A DNA stretch of 64,000 bases from JAICYJ01 sp963797565 (GTDB lineage Bacteria; Actinomycetota; Thermoleophilia; Gaiellales; JAICJC01): contig CAWCPM010000010.1 in assembly GCA_963797565.1 (NCBI GenBank), positions 107,532 through 171,531 of the forward strand, given 5' to 3'. The stretch's first letter is position 1. Each line of letters begins with the position of its first letter. Below the pieces are notes generated by a model. That model saw nothing but the letters and a program-made list of their open reading frames with translations. It was not told the DNA's origin and searched no databases. Below are positions 33,769 through 43,694 of the stretch, in pieces. The translations under genes were made by a program, and so were the position numbers.

Positions 33769-33826
33769 GCCACGATGGTGCACCGGGGCCGCGTCACGGG
33801 ACAAGACCCGTCGCGTGCCGGAAGCG

Positions 33827-34468
33827 TCACATGAAGAGGTGCGCCGAGGGGCACAGATCACGGACCGCGCACTCGCCGCAGCGCGGCCTACGAGCCTCGC
33901 ACACGCGCCGGCCGTGGAAGATCAGCACGTCTGACACCTGCAGCCAGCGCTCGCGCGGGAACAGCCGCATCAGCGCCCGCTCCACCTTCACCGGGTCGGT
34001 GTGCCGCGTCAGCCCGAGCCGCCGCGAGACCCGGCCCACGTGAGTGTCCACCGCGATCCCGTCGCGCCGCCCGAACGCGTTGGACGACACCACCGCCGCG
34101 GTCTTGCGACCGACGCCGTACAGCGTCACCAGCTCGTCCAGCGTCTCCGGCACGCGCCCGTCGAAACGCAGCTCGATCGACGCGCAGGCCTCGCGGATGG
34201 CACGCGCCTTGTTGCGGAAGAAGCCGGTCGGCCGGATCAGCTGCTCCAGCTCGGCCTGCGGCAGCGCCAGGTAGTCGGCGGGAGTGCGGCAGCGCGCGAA
34301 CAGCGCCGGCGTGACCCTGTTCACGCCCACGTCCGTGGACTGGGCGGACAGGATCGTCGCGACCAGCAGCTCCAGCGGCGTCGTGAAGTCGAGCGCGATG
34401 TGGGCATCCGGATGCTCGGCCGCCAGCAGGTCGAGCAGGCGCACCGCCCGCTCGGAACGCGCGCTCAC
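33827..34468 (-). CDS. nth: Endonuclease III (DNA glycosylase/AP lyase)
   Basis: A 213-residue base-excision-repair enzyme that removes oxidised pyrimidines. Helix-hairpin-helix YGVGRKTAAVV with the catalytic Lys; catalytic Asp in AVDTHVGRV; C-terminal [4Fe-4S] loop CEARRPRCGECAVRDLC (C-x6-C-x2-C-x5-C). The GTG start at 34468 overlaps the true addA stop (GTGA). Because of the frame break in addA, the raw reading frame runs from addA straight into nth; this is an artefact, not a fusion. Confidence 0.93.
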   Translation of the reverse strand: MSARSERAVRLLDLLAAEHPDAHIALDFTTPLELLVATILSAQSTDVGVNRVTPALFARCRTPADYLALPQAELEQLIRPTGFFRNKARAIREACASIELRFDGRVPETLDELVTLYGVGRKTAAVVSSNAFGRRDGIAVDTHVGRVSRRLGLTRHTDPVKVERALMRLFPRERWLQVSDVLIFHGRRVCEARRPRCGECAVRDLCPSAHLFM

Positions 34469-37400
34469 GAGGGCAGCGCCGGGCCGGCGCAGAGCAGGTC
34501 GAGCGCAGGGCACTCGTTGCACCAGGGGCCGGGGCGTGGCAGGAACCGCCCCTCCAGGATCGGCGCCATGGAGGCGCGCACGCCGTCGCGCAGCGAGTCC
34601 AGGTCGCTGGAGCGTGAAGCTCCGCACCACCACCGCGTCGGGCCGGTCGAGGAACGCATAGGTGATGTCCACCGACGTGGCGCCGCCCAGGAGCGCCGCC
34701 AGCGCGTAGATCGCGACCTGGTGGCCGTAGCTGCGCTCGACCAGCTCGTCCGGGGTGCGATCGCCCAGCAGGTTGGTCTTGTAGTCGACCACCAGCGCCG
34801 AGCCGTCCGCGCCGCGGTGGTAGAGGTCGAACCGGCCCCTGATCAGCACGTCGTCGACCGCGAACGCGAACGGCAGCTCGACGCTCACCCCCTGCAGGCC
34901 GCGCACCCGCTCGGCCAGCTGCGAACCGGCCCAGCTGGACAGCATCCGCGCGATCCGCGCTTCATCCTCGGCCGTCGCGTGGGGGTAGAGCTCGCGCCAG
35001 CGCTCGTCGTCGCGCTCGAGCAGCAGGTGCACGGCATCGCCGATCTCGACGCCGGCCATGCCCTCGCCCTGTGGCCGATCGACCTGCCGTTCCGGCAGCC
35101 GCAGGATGCGCTGGGCGTAGAACCGGTAGCCGCAGCGGTCGTACAGCGCCAGGCCGCTGTAGGAGATGCGGCGCAGCGAGACGCCGGCGGGCGCGGCGGG
35201 CGTCTCCAGCTCGGGCAGCTCCGGCAGCGGCGTCTCCAGCGCGGCGAACAGGTGCATCTGGTCGGGCACCTCGTCCGGCAGCGCGGCTGCGGCCGTCTCC
35301 GGAACGCCCACCACGCGCACGTCCACGCGCGTGCGGCCGACCTCGACCAGGCCCTCGCTGTGCAGCCCCACCTCCAGCACGCGGCACAGCGCGGCCACCG
35401 GCGTGTCGTCCTCGGCCTTGGAGAAGCCGCCGCTCACGATCAGGTGCTGCTGGGCGCGGGTCATGGCCACGTACTGGCGGCGCCGTCCCTCCTCGCGCTC
35501 GGCACGCTTCTCGTCGTCGCCGAGCTCCTTCAGGCCCAGCGCGGGACGGGTGGTGCCGGTGTCCGGGCAGGCCCGGATGGCGACGCGCCCCTGGCGGTCG
35601 AGCAGCACATCCGGCGCGCCCCGCCCACCCAGCCGGCGGCCGGCATCGGCCAGCACCACCACCGGAAACTCGAGCCCCTTGGCCGAGTGAACGGTCATCA
35701 GCACCACCGCGTCGCCACCCTCGTCGGCGATCGCCGCCTCGCCCTCGCGGGCAGCCAGGTCGGCCTGCTCCTCGCAGAAGCGCACGAACCCCTCCAGGTC
35801 GGGGCCGCGCAGCTGCTCGTACTCGCGTGCCAGGCGCACCAGCTTGCGAACGTTGGCGAGGCGGCGGTCGCCGTCCGGCCGCGCCAGCAGCGCCAGATCG
35901 AAGTCGTGCTCGGCCACGATCGCCTCGCAGAGGCGCTCCAGGCTGTAGCCCGGTTGCCGTTCCACCAGGCGGTCGTAGCGCAGCTTGAAGGCCTGGCCCA
36001 GCCGGTTGTCGGCCTCCGACAGCGCCTGCGGCCAGCGGGCGGGCTCGAACGCGCCGATCGCGGCCGCCCGCCGGGTGGCCAGGCGGATCAGCCCCAGCCC
36101 GTCGTTCGACATCCCCACCAGCGGCGACGCCAGCACCGACAGCAGCGCCCGGTCGTCGGTGCGGTTGATCAGCAGCCGCAGGTAGGCGATCAGATCCCCC
36201 ACCTCCTGCTGGCCGTAGTACCCGCGGCCGGTGGCGCGCACGGTCGGCAGGTTCTGCTGCTGCAGGGCGTCCTCGTAGGTGCCGGCGTCGGTGCCTGCCT
36301 CGAACAGCAGCACGACGCCGCCCGCGCCGCACACGCCGGCGTCGACCAGCTCCCGCACGCGCAGGGCGATCGCGGCCGCCTCGGCCTGGCGCCAGGCGAT
36401 GTCGTCCTCGCGGCAGGCGCGGACGTCGGTCAGGAGCAGCTCCACCTCCGGCGCGGGTGGGTCGCCGTCGAAGTCGCCGGCCGCCACCAGGTCGTGGTAG
36501 CCGCCGCCGAACTCGCGGCCGTAGGCCTCGTTCACCAGGTCGAGCACGTGCGGCCGCGACCGGTAGTTCTCGTCGAGCGCGATCACCGCGTCGCCGGCCA
36601 CCGCCCGCTGCTCGCGGTAGACCTCGACGTCGGCCCGCCGGAACCGGTAGATGCTCTGGAACTCGTCACCGACCAGGAACAGGTCACCGCCGCAGACCAG
36701 CTCGACAAGCTCCACCTGCAGGCGGTTCGTGTCCTGGAACTCGTCCACCATCACCTCGGCGAACCGCTCGCGGTAGCCGGCCGCCACCTCCGGCTTCTCC
36801 CGCAGCAGGTCGCGGGCTACCAGCTCCAGATCGTCGAAGTCGAGCCGGCCGCGCAGATCCTTGACCGCCTGGTAGTGCCGGTCGAAGAGCACCAGCAGCC
36901 CCTCGATCAGCGCCAGGTCTGCGGCCGCCTCCCGCTCCTCCGCGTCCTCGGCCGAGTCGGGATGCGGCTCGCGGTGCGGCCGCAGCTCGAGTGGCAGACC
37001 CACTCCCCGCAGCCGTCCGTGCAGCTCGGCCACGATCCTGCGCAACCGGTCCTGGCCGTAGCGTGCCAGCAGGTCGAGCCGGGCGGGGTCTCCGTCCTCG
37101 CCGAACGCCTCCACCGCCTGGGCGAACGCCTCCGACTGCAGGATCCGCATCTCGGTGTCGGATGCGACCGCGAACGAGGGGTCGATCCCGGCCTCCAGCG
37201 CATGCGCACGCAGCACCCGTGCGCACAGCCCGTGGATGGTCGAGATCCACGCCGACTCCACCGCCGCCTCGGCATCCAGCATCTCCAGCTCGCGCAGCCG
37301 CACCCGTATCCGGCGCTTCAGCTCGTCGGCGGCGCGCTCGGTGAACGTGATCACCAGCAGGTGGTCGAGCGGCGTGCCCTCCTGCAGCCGGCGGACGACC

Positions 37401-37513
37401 CGCTCGATCAGCACGGACGTCTTGCCCGTTCCGGCCCCGGCCGAGACGAACACGCGGCCGCGGCGCTCGATCGCGTCGGCCTGCCCGCGGTTCCAGGTGC
37501 GGGTTGCGATCAT
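34465..37513 (-). CDS. addA: AddA/UvrD-type helicase-nuclease, interrupted by one extra base near its end
   Basis: Across one frame break, about 1015 residues. Helicase motifs: SAGAGTGKTSVL (Walker A), TFTERAADELK, VMVDEFQDTN (Walker B), QSIYRFR, and YVAMTRAQQHLIVSG (motif VI). C-terminal PD-(D/E)xK nuclease: GRFDLYH...VVDYKTN. Near 34609-34610 the frame changes: the first frame ends sensibly at VVVRSFTL, the next continues SDLDSLRDGVRASMAPILEG and CNECPALDLLC. Removing one C of CTCCAG joins them. The broken end carries cysteines that with RCGYRF could hold a Fe-S cluster. ATG at 37513 overlaps the addB stop. Role: double-strand-break end processing. Confidence 0.85.
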
Positions 37514-40443
37514 TTCGCCACCCGGCAGATGCCGCCGGCCTGGCGCAGGCACCACTCGGGGCAGCTGCCCGAGATCGGATCGTGCCGAACCGCGCCCGAG
37601 CGGATCCGGGCCACGATGTCGTTGGCGTAGCCGACCGCGCGGTCGACCTGCTCCCAGAACAGCTCGGGCTGCATCCGGTCGTTGGCCATCACGCCCTGCA
37701 TCTCGCCCTCGACCGCCATCCCGCGCACCCTGCGCTCGCCGCCCAGCGCGCGGTACAGGCCGGCAACCGGCTCGATCCCGAGCATGTCGCGGGCGACCAG
37801 GATGTACAGCGGCAGCTGCAGCTTGCGCTCGGTCTCGATCTGCTTGGCCGAGCGGGCGCCCTTGCCGGTCTTGTAGTCCCAGACCGCTCCCCGCGCCGAC
37901 ATGCCGGGGTCGCGGTCGATCCGGTCGATGGTGCCGGACACGGCGAAGCCGTCCAGCCGCAGCCCCTGCTGCAGGTTCGGCTGCGACGTCTTGGTGCCGA
38001 ACCGCACCTCGTAGTCGCGCGGCACCAGCGGCGAGTCGAACGTTGCCTCGCTGGCCAGGAAGCCCTCCAGGTCGCGCTCCAGCCGGCGGATCTGAGCCCG
38101 GCCGGCCACGCCCGCGGGGATGCGGACCCCGCCCAGCGAATCCTGAAGGCAGCGGCGCATCAGCTCCACGGCGGCGGGCAGCTCCCGCTCGGTCAGGCGC
38201 TCCACGCCCAGCTCGCTGGGCATGCGCTCGTGGAACTTGTGCAGCGTGGAGTGCGCAACCGAGCCGGTCTCCTTGGGCCCGAACTGGTAGTCGATCTCGC
38301 CCGGCTGCAGGAACCGCTCGACGAACCACGCCGACGAGCACTCCGCGAACTTCTCGAGTTCCGTCACCGAGAACCGCTCCTGCGCGGCCAGGGCGGCCAG
38401 CACCGCCGCGTTTCGCAGCTGCGGGCGCCGCCGATAGGCGAGGCGGGCTCGCTCCAGCTTGCGCGTCCAGCCGTGATGGTCGGCGACCGCCGCCGCCCAC
38501 TCGGGCCGCGTCCGCAGCTCTCGTGCCAGCGCGCGCTGGCGCTCTCGCTCGCTGGGGGCCTGCTCCAGCGGGTGGGTGAGGTCGCCGATCGCGCGGCGGC
38601 GAAGCTCGATCCCGTCCTCGCCGACGGAGCGCACCACGTCCTCCAGGAACGGCGAGGGCTCGAGCAGGCGGCCATCCTCGTCGGCGGCCTGGCGGCACAG
38701 GAACAGGTGCCGCCAGGGACGGGTGACGGCCGTGTAGAACAGGTGACGGTCGCGCTCCAGCGGGTCCAGCCGGGTGACGCCCAGCGCGGCGGCCTCGTCG
38801 CCGCTCAGGAACGGGTTCTCGCGCGCCGGCCCGGGCAGGCCGCCCTCCTCGAGGCCCAGCACGAACACGGCCTGGAAGCGGCGCGTGCGCGCGCGGCGCA
38901 GGTCGAGCGCCTGGACGCGGCCGGCGCCGCCGTTGTAGGGGCGAAATACGGTGCGCTCGAGCTGGCCGGCGACACCGGCCCGGTCGAGCGGCTCCAGGCC
39001 CAGGTCGACCACGCCCGCCAGCTGCTCCAGCGTGCGCAGCGTCGCGCGCAGCGCCGCCGTGTGAGCCTCGCCGGCGCCGTTCAGGCGGTTGGCGGTGAGG
39101 CCGGCGACGGAGGCACTCATGCGGCGCAGCTGATCGCTTACGGCCGCCGCCGGGTCGCCGGGAGCGGCCAACCGGTCGGGCGCCGCCAGCAGGCGCGCGT
39201 AGTCGAGCTCCTCGAGCAGCCCCTGCACCTCGTCGTGGCGGAGCGCGCCGCGTCCGCGCAGCCGGCCCTCGGCGTAGTCCACGGTCGCTCGTGGCACGCC
39301 GGAGAACGGCGAGCGCAGGAAGCGGAAGAGGTCGGCGCGGTCGCCGTCGAACCAGGCGAAGCGCAGCAGGCCCATCAGCGCCTGCCCGAAGGCGGTCTCC
39401 CCCAGCCCCACCTGCGCGTCCACATCGACCGGCACGCCCAGCGCGGCGAAGGCGCTCTCCAGCGCCAGACGCCAGCGGCCGGTGTCGGTGGAGAGCACGG
39501 CGATCTGCTCGGCGGCGATGCCCTGGCGGATCAGCGCCAGCGCCTCGAACGCGACCTGGTCCGCGACGCCGCGGACGCCACAGGCCTCGAGCAGCACGAT
39601 CGACCCGTCCCGCTCGGGCGGCGGCGGCGCATCCCGCTCGTCGAACAGCGTCCGCTCGAGGTGTCGCAGGGCGGGCGAGTCGACGTGGTCACCGGGCGGC
39701 AGCTCGACCAGCTCGTGCGGCCCTTCGGTGAGCGCGGCCACCGCGGGTCGCACCGCCGTCAGCGCCGGACGGCCCGGCTCATATGGCAGCGACACCATCA
39801 CCGGGCAGCGCGCGGCCAGCGCCCGCAGCGCCGCCAGCTGCACGCCGGACATGTCCTCGAACCCGTAGGCGAACACCGGCGAGTCGTCCCAGGCCTCGAG
39901 GCGCGTCTCCAGCAGCTCGGCGGCGCGGCCGTGTCCGCCGGCCCGGTCGCGGATGCCCAGCTCCGCCAGCCGCGCGCGGAAGGCGCCGTGCAGGAGGGCC
40001 AGCTCGAGACGGCGGCCGGGCTCCGAGAACGCGGCCAGCCGCCGCTCCAGCAGCTCCGGCGGCGCCGATCCGGCCAGGTCGTTGAACATGCGGCCGAGCC
40101 CGTCGACGAACCCGGCGAAGCGGGAAGGCGCCGCAAGCTGGTCGAGACCGGCCTCGCGCACCACCTGCTCCAGCACCAGCCGGCGCGGGAGCGTGGCGAG
40201 GGCCGCCGACGGCTCGCCGCAGCGCTCCAGCACCCGTTCGAACAGATCCTCGAACGTGCCGATCATGCCGCCCAGCACGGCGCTGCGGCGGGCCAGCAGA
40301 TCGCGCTCGGCCAGCTCCACGTCGGGGCGGGTCGGCACCACCAGCGTGGGTGCCGCGCCGGCATCGACCTGCTCGGCGAAACGATCGAACAGCTGCGCCA
40401 CCTTGCCGCAGTTGGCGGGACCAAGCAGGAGCGTCAGCGGCAT
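37510..40443 (-). CDS. addB: AddB-like helicase-nuclease subunit
   Basis: About 977 residues. N-terminal nucleotide-loop-like LLGPANCGK, where the usual Ser/Thr after GK is Val, then an inactive helicase-like region. The C-terminal nuclease has VSGTIDRIDRD and VWDYKTGKG. Cysteines ECSSAW and CPEWCLRQAGGIC fit the Fe-S staple of AddB-type nucleases. Partner of the coupled downstream addA; the pair resects double-strand breaks for recombination. Start: GTG at 40446 or ATG at 40443; the ATG is used. Confidence 0.86.
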   Translation of the reverse strand: MPLTLLLGPANCGKVAQLFDRFAEQVDAGAAPTLVVPTRPDVELAERDLLARRSAVLGGMIGTFEDLFERVLERCGEPSAALATLPRRLVLEQVVREAGLDQLAAPSRFAGFVDGLGRMFNDLAGSAPPELLERRLAAFSEPGRRLELALLHGAFRARLAELGIRDRAGGHGRAAELLETRLEAWDDSPVFAYGFEDMSGVQLAALRALAARCPVMVSLPYEPGRPALTAVRPAVAALTEGPHELVELPPGDHVDSPALRHLERTLFDERDAPPPPERDGSIVLLEACGVRGVADQVAFEALALIRQGIAAEQIAVLSTDTGRWRLALESAFAALGVPVDVDAQVGLGETAFGQALMGLLRFAWFDGDRADLFRFLRSPFSGVPRATVDYAEGRLRGRGALRHDEVQGLLEELDYARLLAAPDRLAAPGDPAAAVSDQLRRMSASVAGLTANRLNGAGEAHTAALRATLRTLEQLAGVVDLGLEPLDRAGVAGQLERTVFRPYNGGAGRVQALDLRRARTRRFQAVFVLGLEEGGLPGPARENPFLSGDEAAALGVTRLDPLERDRHLFYTAVTRPWRHLFLCRQAADEDGRLLEPSPFLEDVVRSVGEDGIELRRRAIGDLTHPLEQAPSERERQRALARELRTRPEWAAAVADHHGWTRKLERARLAYRRRPQLRNAAVLAALAAQERFSVTELEKFAECSSAWFVERFLQPGEIDYQFGPKETGSVAHSTLHKFHERMPSELGVERLTERELPAAVELMRRCLQDSLGGVRIPAGVAGRAQIRRLERDLEGFLASEATFDSPLVPRDYEVRFGTKTSQPNLQQGLRLDGFAVSGTIDRIDRDPGMSARGAVWDYKTGKGARSAKQIETERKLQLPLYILVARDMLGIEPVAGLYRALGGERRVRGMAVEGEMQGVMANDRMQPELFWEQVDRAVGYANDIVARIRSGAVRHDPISGSCPEWCLRQAGGICRVAK

Positions 40444-40526
40444 CACTGGATTCTACGTCGCCCCCTCCACCCTCCGGCCTTACGGCTGCTTCGGGCGGCG
40501 CGAGGGTATCGGTAGAGTGCCGGTCG

Positions 40527-42140
40527 ATGGCGAGCGACCTGACAGGAAAGGCAGTCGTGCTGGGGCTGGACGGGGCCACCTGGGACCTGCTGGTGCCGCT
40601 GGCGGAGCGCGGCATCATGCCCAACCTGGCGCGGGCGCTGGAGCAGGGGCGGCACGGCCGCCTGCAGTCCTGCCTGCCGCCGTACAGCTCGCCGGCCTGG
40701 ATGTCGATCTCGACCGGCAAGAACCCGGGCAGCCACGGCATCTTCGACTTCTGGGAGGCCGGCCTGCCCGGCGAGCGGCGGCTGGTCTCGTCGCGGTCGG
40801 CCAAGGGCAAGAAGCTGTGGGAGCTGGTGGACGCGGCCGGCCGTGTGGCGCACGTGGTGGCGGTGCCGGTCTCGTATCCGCCGCCGCAGCTCGAGCGCGG
40901 CACGTTCGTGTGCGGCATGTTCACGCCCGGGGAGTCGGTCGACTACACCTGGCCGCCGGAGCTGAAGGCCGAGCTGAAGGCGCTGCCGGGCGGCTACCGC
41001 GCCGATCCCTACGCCGACGGCCTGCAGGGAGCGCCGTTCATCGAGCAGACGCACTTCGTGATCCGCCAGCAGGAGGTTGCCACCAGCCACCTGCTGGAGA
41101 GGGGCGACTGGGACCTGCTGTTCTCGGTGATCCAGGCGCCGGATCCGATCCAGCACAAGTTCTGGAACGTGCTTGACCCCACCGACCCGCGCTACGACGC
41201 CGCCAAGGCGCGCGAGCACCTGACGGCGCTGGAGGAGTCCTACCGGCGCTGCGACGAGGTGATCGGCGACCGGCTGGCGATGGCCGAGCGGGGCGCGTTC
41301 GTGATGGTCGTCAGCGACCACGGCTTCGGGCGCTACGAGAAGAACTTCTACCTGAACGCCGTGCTCGAGCAGCACGGGCTGCTGTTCCGCCAGAAGAGCG
41401 CCAAGAAGGTGGCATCGAAGCGCCTCTCGACGCGGTCGGTGATCGACACGCTGCGCAGGCTGGACGTGATCGGGCTGGAGGGACGGGTACCGCACCGGTT
41501 CCGCGAGCGGCTGGCGCGCGGCATCGACTCGGCGCTGTCGGTGCCGATCGACATGGACCGGACGCTGGCCTACGCGGCCGCCCGCTCAGCCGAGAGCGTC
41601 TTCATCTCGGCGCACGTGCCGGACGACCAGCGCGACGCCGTGGCGGCGCGCGTGATCGAGGCGCTGGAGTCGGCCCGCGACCCCGATACCGGGGAGCCGA
41701 TCATCGTGCAGGCGCTGCGCCGCGAGGACGTGTACGACGGCAGCGAGCTGGAGCGCATCCCGGACATCCTGATCGACTTCGGCGAGCACCCCTACGTGGC
41801 ATCCGACCGCCTGGCGGCAAGCTCGATCGTGGAGCGGCTGCCCGCCTCGGGCGGCGGCGGTCGGCACCGGCGCTACGGGATCCTGCTGGCGCTGGGCCCG
41901 GGGGTGACCGCGGGCGAGATCGACGGCGCGAACATCGTCGACCTGGCCCCGACGGCGCTGCACGCGATGGGGCTGCCGGTGCCCGACGACATGGACGGGC
42001 GCGTGCTGACCGAGCTGTTCACGGACGGCCGGCAGGTGCAGACGGCGGACGCGGCCGGCAGCGAGACCTCAGAGGTGGTCTACACCCCGGAGGAGGAGGC
42101 CGCGATCCAGGCGTCGCTCGAGAACCTGGGGTACATGTAG
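40527..42140 (+). CDS. Alkaline-phosphatase-superfamily phosphodiesterase/nucleotide pyrophosphatase
   Basis: A 537-residue soluble protein of the type I phosphodiesterase (NPP-like) group. Metal-site residues appear in LGLDGATWDLL and VVSDHGFGRYEKNFYLN. The nucleophile region is SSPAWMSISTGKNPGSHGIFDF-like; further ligands are expected in IQAPDPIQHKFW. The substrate is unknown: family members act on nucleotide, lipid or sugar phosphodiesters. ATG at 40527 matches the family start; it is divergent from addB by 83 bases. Confidence 0.82.
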   Translation: MASDLTGKAVVLGLDGATWDLLVPLAERGIMPNLARALEQGRHGRLQSCLPPYSSPAWMSISTGKNPGSHGIFDFWEAGLPGERRLVSSRSAKGKKLWELVDAAGRVAHVVAVPVSYPPPQLERGTFVCGMFTPGESVDYTWPPELKAELKALPGGYRADPYADGLQGAPFIEQTHFVIRQQEVATSHLLERGDWDLLFSVIQAPDPIQHKFWNVLDPTDPRYDAAKAREHLTALEESYRRCDEVIGDRLAMAERGAFVMVVSDHGFGRYEKNFYLNAVLEQHGLLFRQKSAKKVASKRLSTRSVIDTLRRLDVIGLEGRVPHRFRERLARGIDSALSVPIDMDRTLAYAAARSAESVFISAHVPDDQRDAVAARVIEALESARDPDTGEPIIVQALRREDVYDGSELERIPDILIDFGEHPYVASDRLAASSIVERLPASGGGGRHRRYGILLALGPGVTAGEIDGANIVDLAPTALHAMGLPVPDDMDGRVLTELFTDGRQVQTADAAGSETSEVVYTPEEEAAIQASLENLGYM

Positions 42141-42214
42141 GCGAAGTTGTCGAGCTGGCCGAAGCGCCTCAGCTGGCCGAACCAGCACTGCCGCTGTCCG
42201 GCAGGGCTCTGAGA

Positions 42215-42499
42215 TCAGCTCATTTCGGGCGGCTTCACCTGATCGACCAGCTGGTCGATCGCGGCCGAGTCGGGGTAGGCGTAGTTGATCTTCACGAACG
42301 GCTCCCACTTGTCCGGCAGCGCGTCCTCGGGGAAGATCGCCTCGACCGGGCACTCCGGCTCGCAGGCGCCGCAGTCGATGCACTCCTCGGCGTCGATCAC
42401 CAGCATCCGGCCCACCTCGTGGATGCAGTCGACAGGGCAGACGTCGATACAGGACTTGTCCTTGAGGTCGATGCAGGGCTCGGCGATGATGTACGTCAC
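42215..42499 (-). CDS. fdxA: Ferredoxin, seven-iron type (3Fe-4S plus 4Fe-4S)
   Basis: A 94-residue FdxA-type ferredoxin. The first cluster motif is CIDLKDKSCIDVCPVDCIH, the second CIDCGACEPECPVEAIF, followed by the C-terminal region with DKWEPFVKINYAY typical of actinobacterial FdxA. It transfers electrons, for example to P450s or other oxidoreductases. Single gene; no partner nearby. Confidence 0.95.
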   Translation of the reverse strand: MTYIIAEPCIDLKDKSCIDVCPVDCIHEVGRMLVIDAEECIDCGACEPECPVEAIFPEDALPDKWEPFVKINYAYPDSAAIDQLVDQVKPPEMS

Positions 42500-42538
42500 G
42501 AAACGTGCCTCCTGGGCGTCTTCTCCTGGCGCCAGATC

Positions 42539-42709
42539 CTAGATGATTGATTCCACGAGCTGCGTGGCTCTGGAGCTGGTCCGCGTCGCCCCAGACGCCA
42601 CGATCGCCCTTGAACAGGCTTCATCCAGCCTGCCCTGCGGTCGATCCCGTCGTCTGGAACGCCTCGTCCTGCGCCCATCTCCACGGATCCCATGGAATCA
42701 ACCATCTAG
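42539..42709. repeat. 171-bp inverted-repeat element (possible MITE-like or structured unit)
   Basis: The left end CTAGATGATTGATTCCA (42539-42555) and the right end TGGAATCAACCATCTAG (42693-42709) are inverted repeats with one mismatch. The interior of about 137 bases has no convincing gene on either strand. The right end supplies the stop codon of the leftward receiver-like gene. An identical copy of the right end is at 17791-17807. No target-site duplication is obvious. Confidence 0.55.
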
Positions 42710-43017
42710 CGAACCAGTTCCGACACGAGCTCAGGCAACCGCTCGCTCAGCACCGATCGCGCGACCACCTTGGCGAACCCGGCCTGGCGGGCTGCTCGCA
42801 GCGCCTGGGGGTCGGTGTGCTGGCCGAACCCGAGCACCGGAACCCCCGGGAAGCGGGCGATCACCTCGGCCGGATCGGTGCGGTTGACGTCGGCGATCAC
42901 CAGGTCGGGCGCAGGGCCTCCCGGCTTCGCGATCACCTCGTGCCCGCTGGCGAGCAGCATGGCATCGATCTTGCCCCGGAAGAACAGGTCCACTCCTGCC
43001 AGCTGGACGACGCTCAC
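42706..43017 (-). CDS. Receiver-like domain protein
   Basis: A 103-residue protein with the size and alternation of a CheY-like receiver (VSVVQLAGVDLFFRGKIDAM, then PDLVIADVNRTDP, then VPVLGFGQHTD). The central Asp could be the phosphoacceptor, but the N-terminal acidic pair and the conserved Lys are missing. It is probably not a normal phospho-switch. The GTG start overlaps the ccdA stop (GTGA), so it is the last gene of the cytochrome c maturation operon. Function unknown. Confidence 0.65.
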   Translation of the reverse strand: MSVVQLAGVDLFFRGKIDAMLLASGHEVIAKPGGPAPDLVIADVNRTDPAEVIARFPGVPVLGFGQHTDPQALRAARQAGFAKVVARSVLSERLPELVSELVR

Positions 43018-43694
43018 AGCGACTCCGTGATGTGGTTGACCCAGCCGTTCAGCACGAAGGTGCGGTCGAAGAACACGAGCAGCCCCGCCGCGACCAGCAC
43101 CAGGCCGCTGAACGTGCGCACCAGGTCGTAGCGGTCGCGCATCAGCCGGAACAGGGCCATCGTATGGCCCAGCGCCACGGCCGCCAGCAGGAACGGCAGG
43201 GCCAGCCCGGCCGCGTAGGCCAGCAGCAGCCCGGCGGCGTGCGCGGCCGTGCCGACGCTGGCAGAGAGCACCAGCAGCGAGGCCAGCACCGGTGTCACGC
43301 AGGGCGTGAAGCAGAGGCCGAACGCTCCGCCCAGAAGCAGCGGCGAACCGGTGCGGCGGGCCGGCTCGACGGCCGGCGCCAGGGTGCGCTCGATGAACGG
43401 GATCGGCAGCAGACGCAGCATGCCCAGGCCCATCGCCACGATCACGATGCCGGACAGCTTGGTCAGCTGCTCGCGGTGATCGGAGAGCGCCGCGCCGGCC
43501 AGGCCGGCCAGCACGCCCAGCACCACGAACACGAGCGTGAAGCCGGCCACGAACGGCAGCGCGGCGGCCAGCGAGCGGCGCGGCCCGCCCGGGCGGATAC
43601 CGATCGACGACAGGTAGGCGGGCACCAGCGGCAGCACGCAGGGCGTGGCGAAGGAGACGAGGCCCGCGCCGAACGCGACCACGGCGTCGGTCAC
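43014..43694 (-). CDS. ccdA: CcdA-type thiol-disulfide transporter (cytochrome c biogenesis)
   Basis: A 226-residue membrane protein with about six helices. The redox Cys are in SFATPCVLPLVPAYLS and FGLCFTPCVTPVLAS. CcdA carries reducing equivalents from cytoplasmic thioredoxin across the membrane to exported thioredoxin-like proteins such as the TlpA/CcmG upstream. GTG start overlaps ccmH stop, so translation is coupled. Confidence 0.93.
   Translation of the reverse strand: MTDAVVAFGAGLVSFATPCVLPLVPAYLSSIGIRPGGPRRSLAAALPFVAGFTLVFVVLGVLAGLAGAALSDHREQLTKLSGIVIVAMGLGMLRLLPIPFIERTLAPAVEPARRTGSPLLLGGAFGLCFTPCVTPVLASLLVLSASVGTAAHAAGLLLAYAAGLALPFLLAAVALGHTMALFRLMRDRYDLVRTFSGLVLVAAGLLVFFDRTFVLNGWVNHITESL

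Noticed and set aside
34001..37630. Rightward 1200-codon frame antisense to addA/nth
   Set aside because: Composition is His/Gln/Arg-rich, typical of antisense shadows in GC-rich genes; no domain.
33827..38698. Single 1600-residue leftward frame
   Set aside because: It joins an out-of-frame shadow of addB, addA and nth; the joins come from chance openness in high-GC DNA and one base error.
42543..42887. Rightward frames in the 171-bp element and beyond
   Set aside because: No ribosome site, no family features, and they overlap the receiver-like gene on the other strand.
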